Assembly: GCF_023221595.1 (NCBI RefSeq)
Contig: NZ_CP096563.1
Location: 5,885,001 to 5,949,000, forward strand
DNA: 64,000 nt
Source of the DNA: Rhodococcus qingshengii JCM 15477
GTDB lineage: Bacteria > Actinomycetota > Actinomycetes > Mycobacteriales > Mycobacteriaceae
Direction: 5' to 3'
Below, one piece after another: positions 62,007 through 64,000 of this stretch. Every line of letters starts with the position of its first letter. The stretch's first letter is position 1. The notes under the pieces are model-generated. The model did not search any database. It saw nothing but the letters and a program-made list of their open reading frames with translations, and was not told where the DNA came from. The position numbers and the translations under genes were made by a program.

Positions 62007-62882
62007 ATGCCTACATTCAGCACACCTGACCCCATCACCTTGAACTTCGACGTGGCAGTCGCACACATCCGGATCACGGCGAGCAGCCGCAACGACACTG
62101 TCGTGGAAGTGTTGCCCAGCAACTCGTCTCGCGAGGTCGACGTTCGAGTCGCCGAACAAACGCGCGTCGAATTCGCAGGTGGCCGGCTGCAGATCAAGAC
62201 TCCGAAACAGCGCGGCCTCGGCATCTTCGGGAAGGCAGGATCTGTGGACATCTCCGTTCAGCTTCCCTCCGGCTCGGAACTCGAAGGCACTGCTGCAGTT
62301 GCCAGCCTCCGTAGCGAAGGCACTCTCGGACGATCACGGGTGAAGGTTTCCGCGGGCGATTGCACACTGGAAACCACCGGGCCGCTCAACGTCAGCACCG
62401 GGGCCGGCGCGATCATCGTCGAGCACGTGGCCGGTGACATCGACACGAGCACCGGGTCCGGAAGCATCCGCATCGGCCGCGTCGACGGCAACGCGGAGGT
62501 CAAGAACTCCAACGGCGACATCAACATCGGCACGATCACCGGCGCACTGAAGGCGAAGACCGCCAACGGCAGTGTCGCCGTCGAGCACGCCGAATCCGAC
62601 GCGAGCGCCGCAACCGCCAACGGCGACATCCGTTTCGAGACCATCGAGAGTGGAGTCGTATCCGCCAAGACGGCCGCCGGGCGAATCCATATCGGCGTTC
62701 GATCCGGAACCGCCGCACGATTCGACGCTCATACGTCCTTCGGCCGCGTCGACAACCAGATGAATGCCACGCACGGTCCGGCTTCCACTGAACGCCGGGT
62801 AGACGTCCGGGCACACACCAGTTACGGCGACATCGTCATTCGACGTTCGGAGCCCCGAGAAGAATCCAACAAGAAGATCTAG
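62007..62882 (+). CDS. DUF4097 beta-strand repeat protein
   Basis: A 291-residue protein made of short beta repeats: GSIRIGRVDGNAEVKNSNGD, INIGTITGALKAKTANGS, VAVEHAESDASAATANGD and RFETIESGVVSAKTAAGR. They are characteristic of DUF4097 (bactofilin-like beta-helix). No signal peptide is visible. It has a GGGAG site. It sits 14 bases before an ABC ATPase, and the two with the permease probably form an operon. Confidence 0.86.
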   Translation: MPTFSTPDPITLNFDVAVAHIRITASSRNDTVVEVLPSNSSREVDVRVAEQTRVEFAGGRLQIKTPKQRGLGIFGKAGSVDISVQLPSGSELEGTAAVASLRSEGTLGRSRVKVSAGDCTLETTGPLNVSTGAGAIIVEHVAGDIDTSTGSGSIRIGRVDGNAEVKNSNGDINIGTITGALKAKTANGSVAVEHAESDASAATANGDIRFETIESGVVSAKTAAGRIHIGVRSGTAARFDAHTSFGRVDNQMNATHGPASTERRVDVRAHTSYGDIVIRRSEPREESNKKI

Positions 62883-62896
62883 CGAAAGGAACGCTG

Positions 62897-63834
<938 letters not shown>

Positions 63835-63838
<4 letters not shown>

Positions 63839-64000
63839 CCACCATGACGCTTGCCTATCAGGACTCGAAAACCATGCTGCGTCGCAGCATTCGACACATC
63901 CTTCGATATCCGTCGATGACGGTGATGCTCGTCGGAATGCCAGTCGTTTTCCTACTGCTGTTCGTCTACGTGCTCGGCGGAACGCTCGGGAACGGCCTCG
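63835..64000 (+). CDS. ABC transporter permease (DrrB-like), start only
   Basis: The first 55 residues are visible (MTTMTLAYQDSKTMLRRS, then the hydrophobic MTVMLVGMPVVFLLLFVYVL). ATG 63835 overlaps the ATPase stop as ATGA. This is the N terminus of an ABC-2-type permease, cut by the window edge. Confidence 0.8.

Overview
The window looks like chromosomal DNA of a high-GC actinobacterium with mycolic-acid-type relatives, most probably Rhodococcus (erythropolis/qingshengii group). This is an inference from gene content: a WhiB protein, a 575-residue FprB-type ferredoxin/NADPH oxidoreductase beside an AurF-like diiron protein, a KstR-type operator, DUF35/thiolase pairs, GAP-family membrane proteins, an ANTAR protein and a DUF222/HNH (13E12-like) endonuclease. 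No rRNA, tRNA, CRISPR array, integrase or IS transposase was seen. The window cuts one gene at each end.

Layout. 1-2.7 kb: a minus-strand fatty-acid operon (TetR regulator, crotonase, acyl-CoA ligase). 2.8-3.6 kb: a P-loop kinase and a 44-residue hydrophobic peptide. 3.8-10 kb: a translationally coupled operon (APC permease, dimethylformamidase-like amidohydrolase, DUF861 cupin, aminoaldehyde dehydrogenase) facing a LacI regulator, with four operator-like boxes between them. This is a candidate uptake and amide/amine breakdown system. 10-18 kb: an exported esterase, an ANTAR protein, a YtcJ-type amidohydrolase plus MHS transporter facing a double-HTH Lrp/AsnC regulator, a GntR-methyltransferase pair, and an acyl-CoA thioesterase. 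18-31 kb: a flavoprotein, DUF6292-like and DUF2252 proteins, WhiB, an HNH nuclease, threonine aldolase, a luciferase-like oxidoreductase with a patatin, dihydroxyacetone kinase, an acyl-CoA synthetase, and a thiolase-SDR-TetR operon with its own palindromic operator.

31.7-35.7 kb holds the most unusual locus: a class III lanthipeptide synthetase (LanKC), a short gene whose leader carries the class III hallmark ILSLQDL, and an ABC-2-type membrane subunit without its ATPase. The leader frame as written contains no cysteine. The -1 frame, however, encodes a core ending SSLSFFCL, with the Ser-x2-Ser-x2-Cys labionin/lanthionine pattern, followed at once by a stop and a 14-bp hairpin. The precursor therefore appears frameshifted, or the base call is wrong. 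A DUF222/HNH nuclease gene lies next door.

37-43 kb: an SDR, the AurF-like/FprB pair, and a DUF35-thiolase pair with an exact KstR-type box (sterol catabolism). 43-50 kb: an exported hydrolase, an AraC regulator, an ankyrin lipoprotein, and an asparagine/aspartate utilisation operon (aspartase, permease, asparaginase) facing a GntR regulator. 50-58 kb: a MalT-like LuxR ATPase, a YihY membrane protein, and a SulP transporter operon with two GAP proteins. 58-64 kb: a CmtR-like metal sensor with a Cys-tailed cation efflux protein, an acyl-ACP thioesterase-like protein, a membrane-anchored CHAP protein, a ribbon-helix-helix regulator with its operator, and a DUF4097-ABC exporter operon cut by the right edge.

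Coding density is high. Many genes overlap by ATGA or GTGA, so operons are easy to see, and several convergent gene pairs are separated by very strong bidirectional hairpins.
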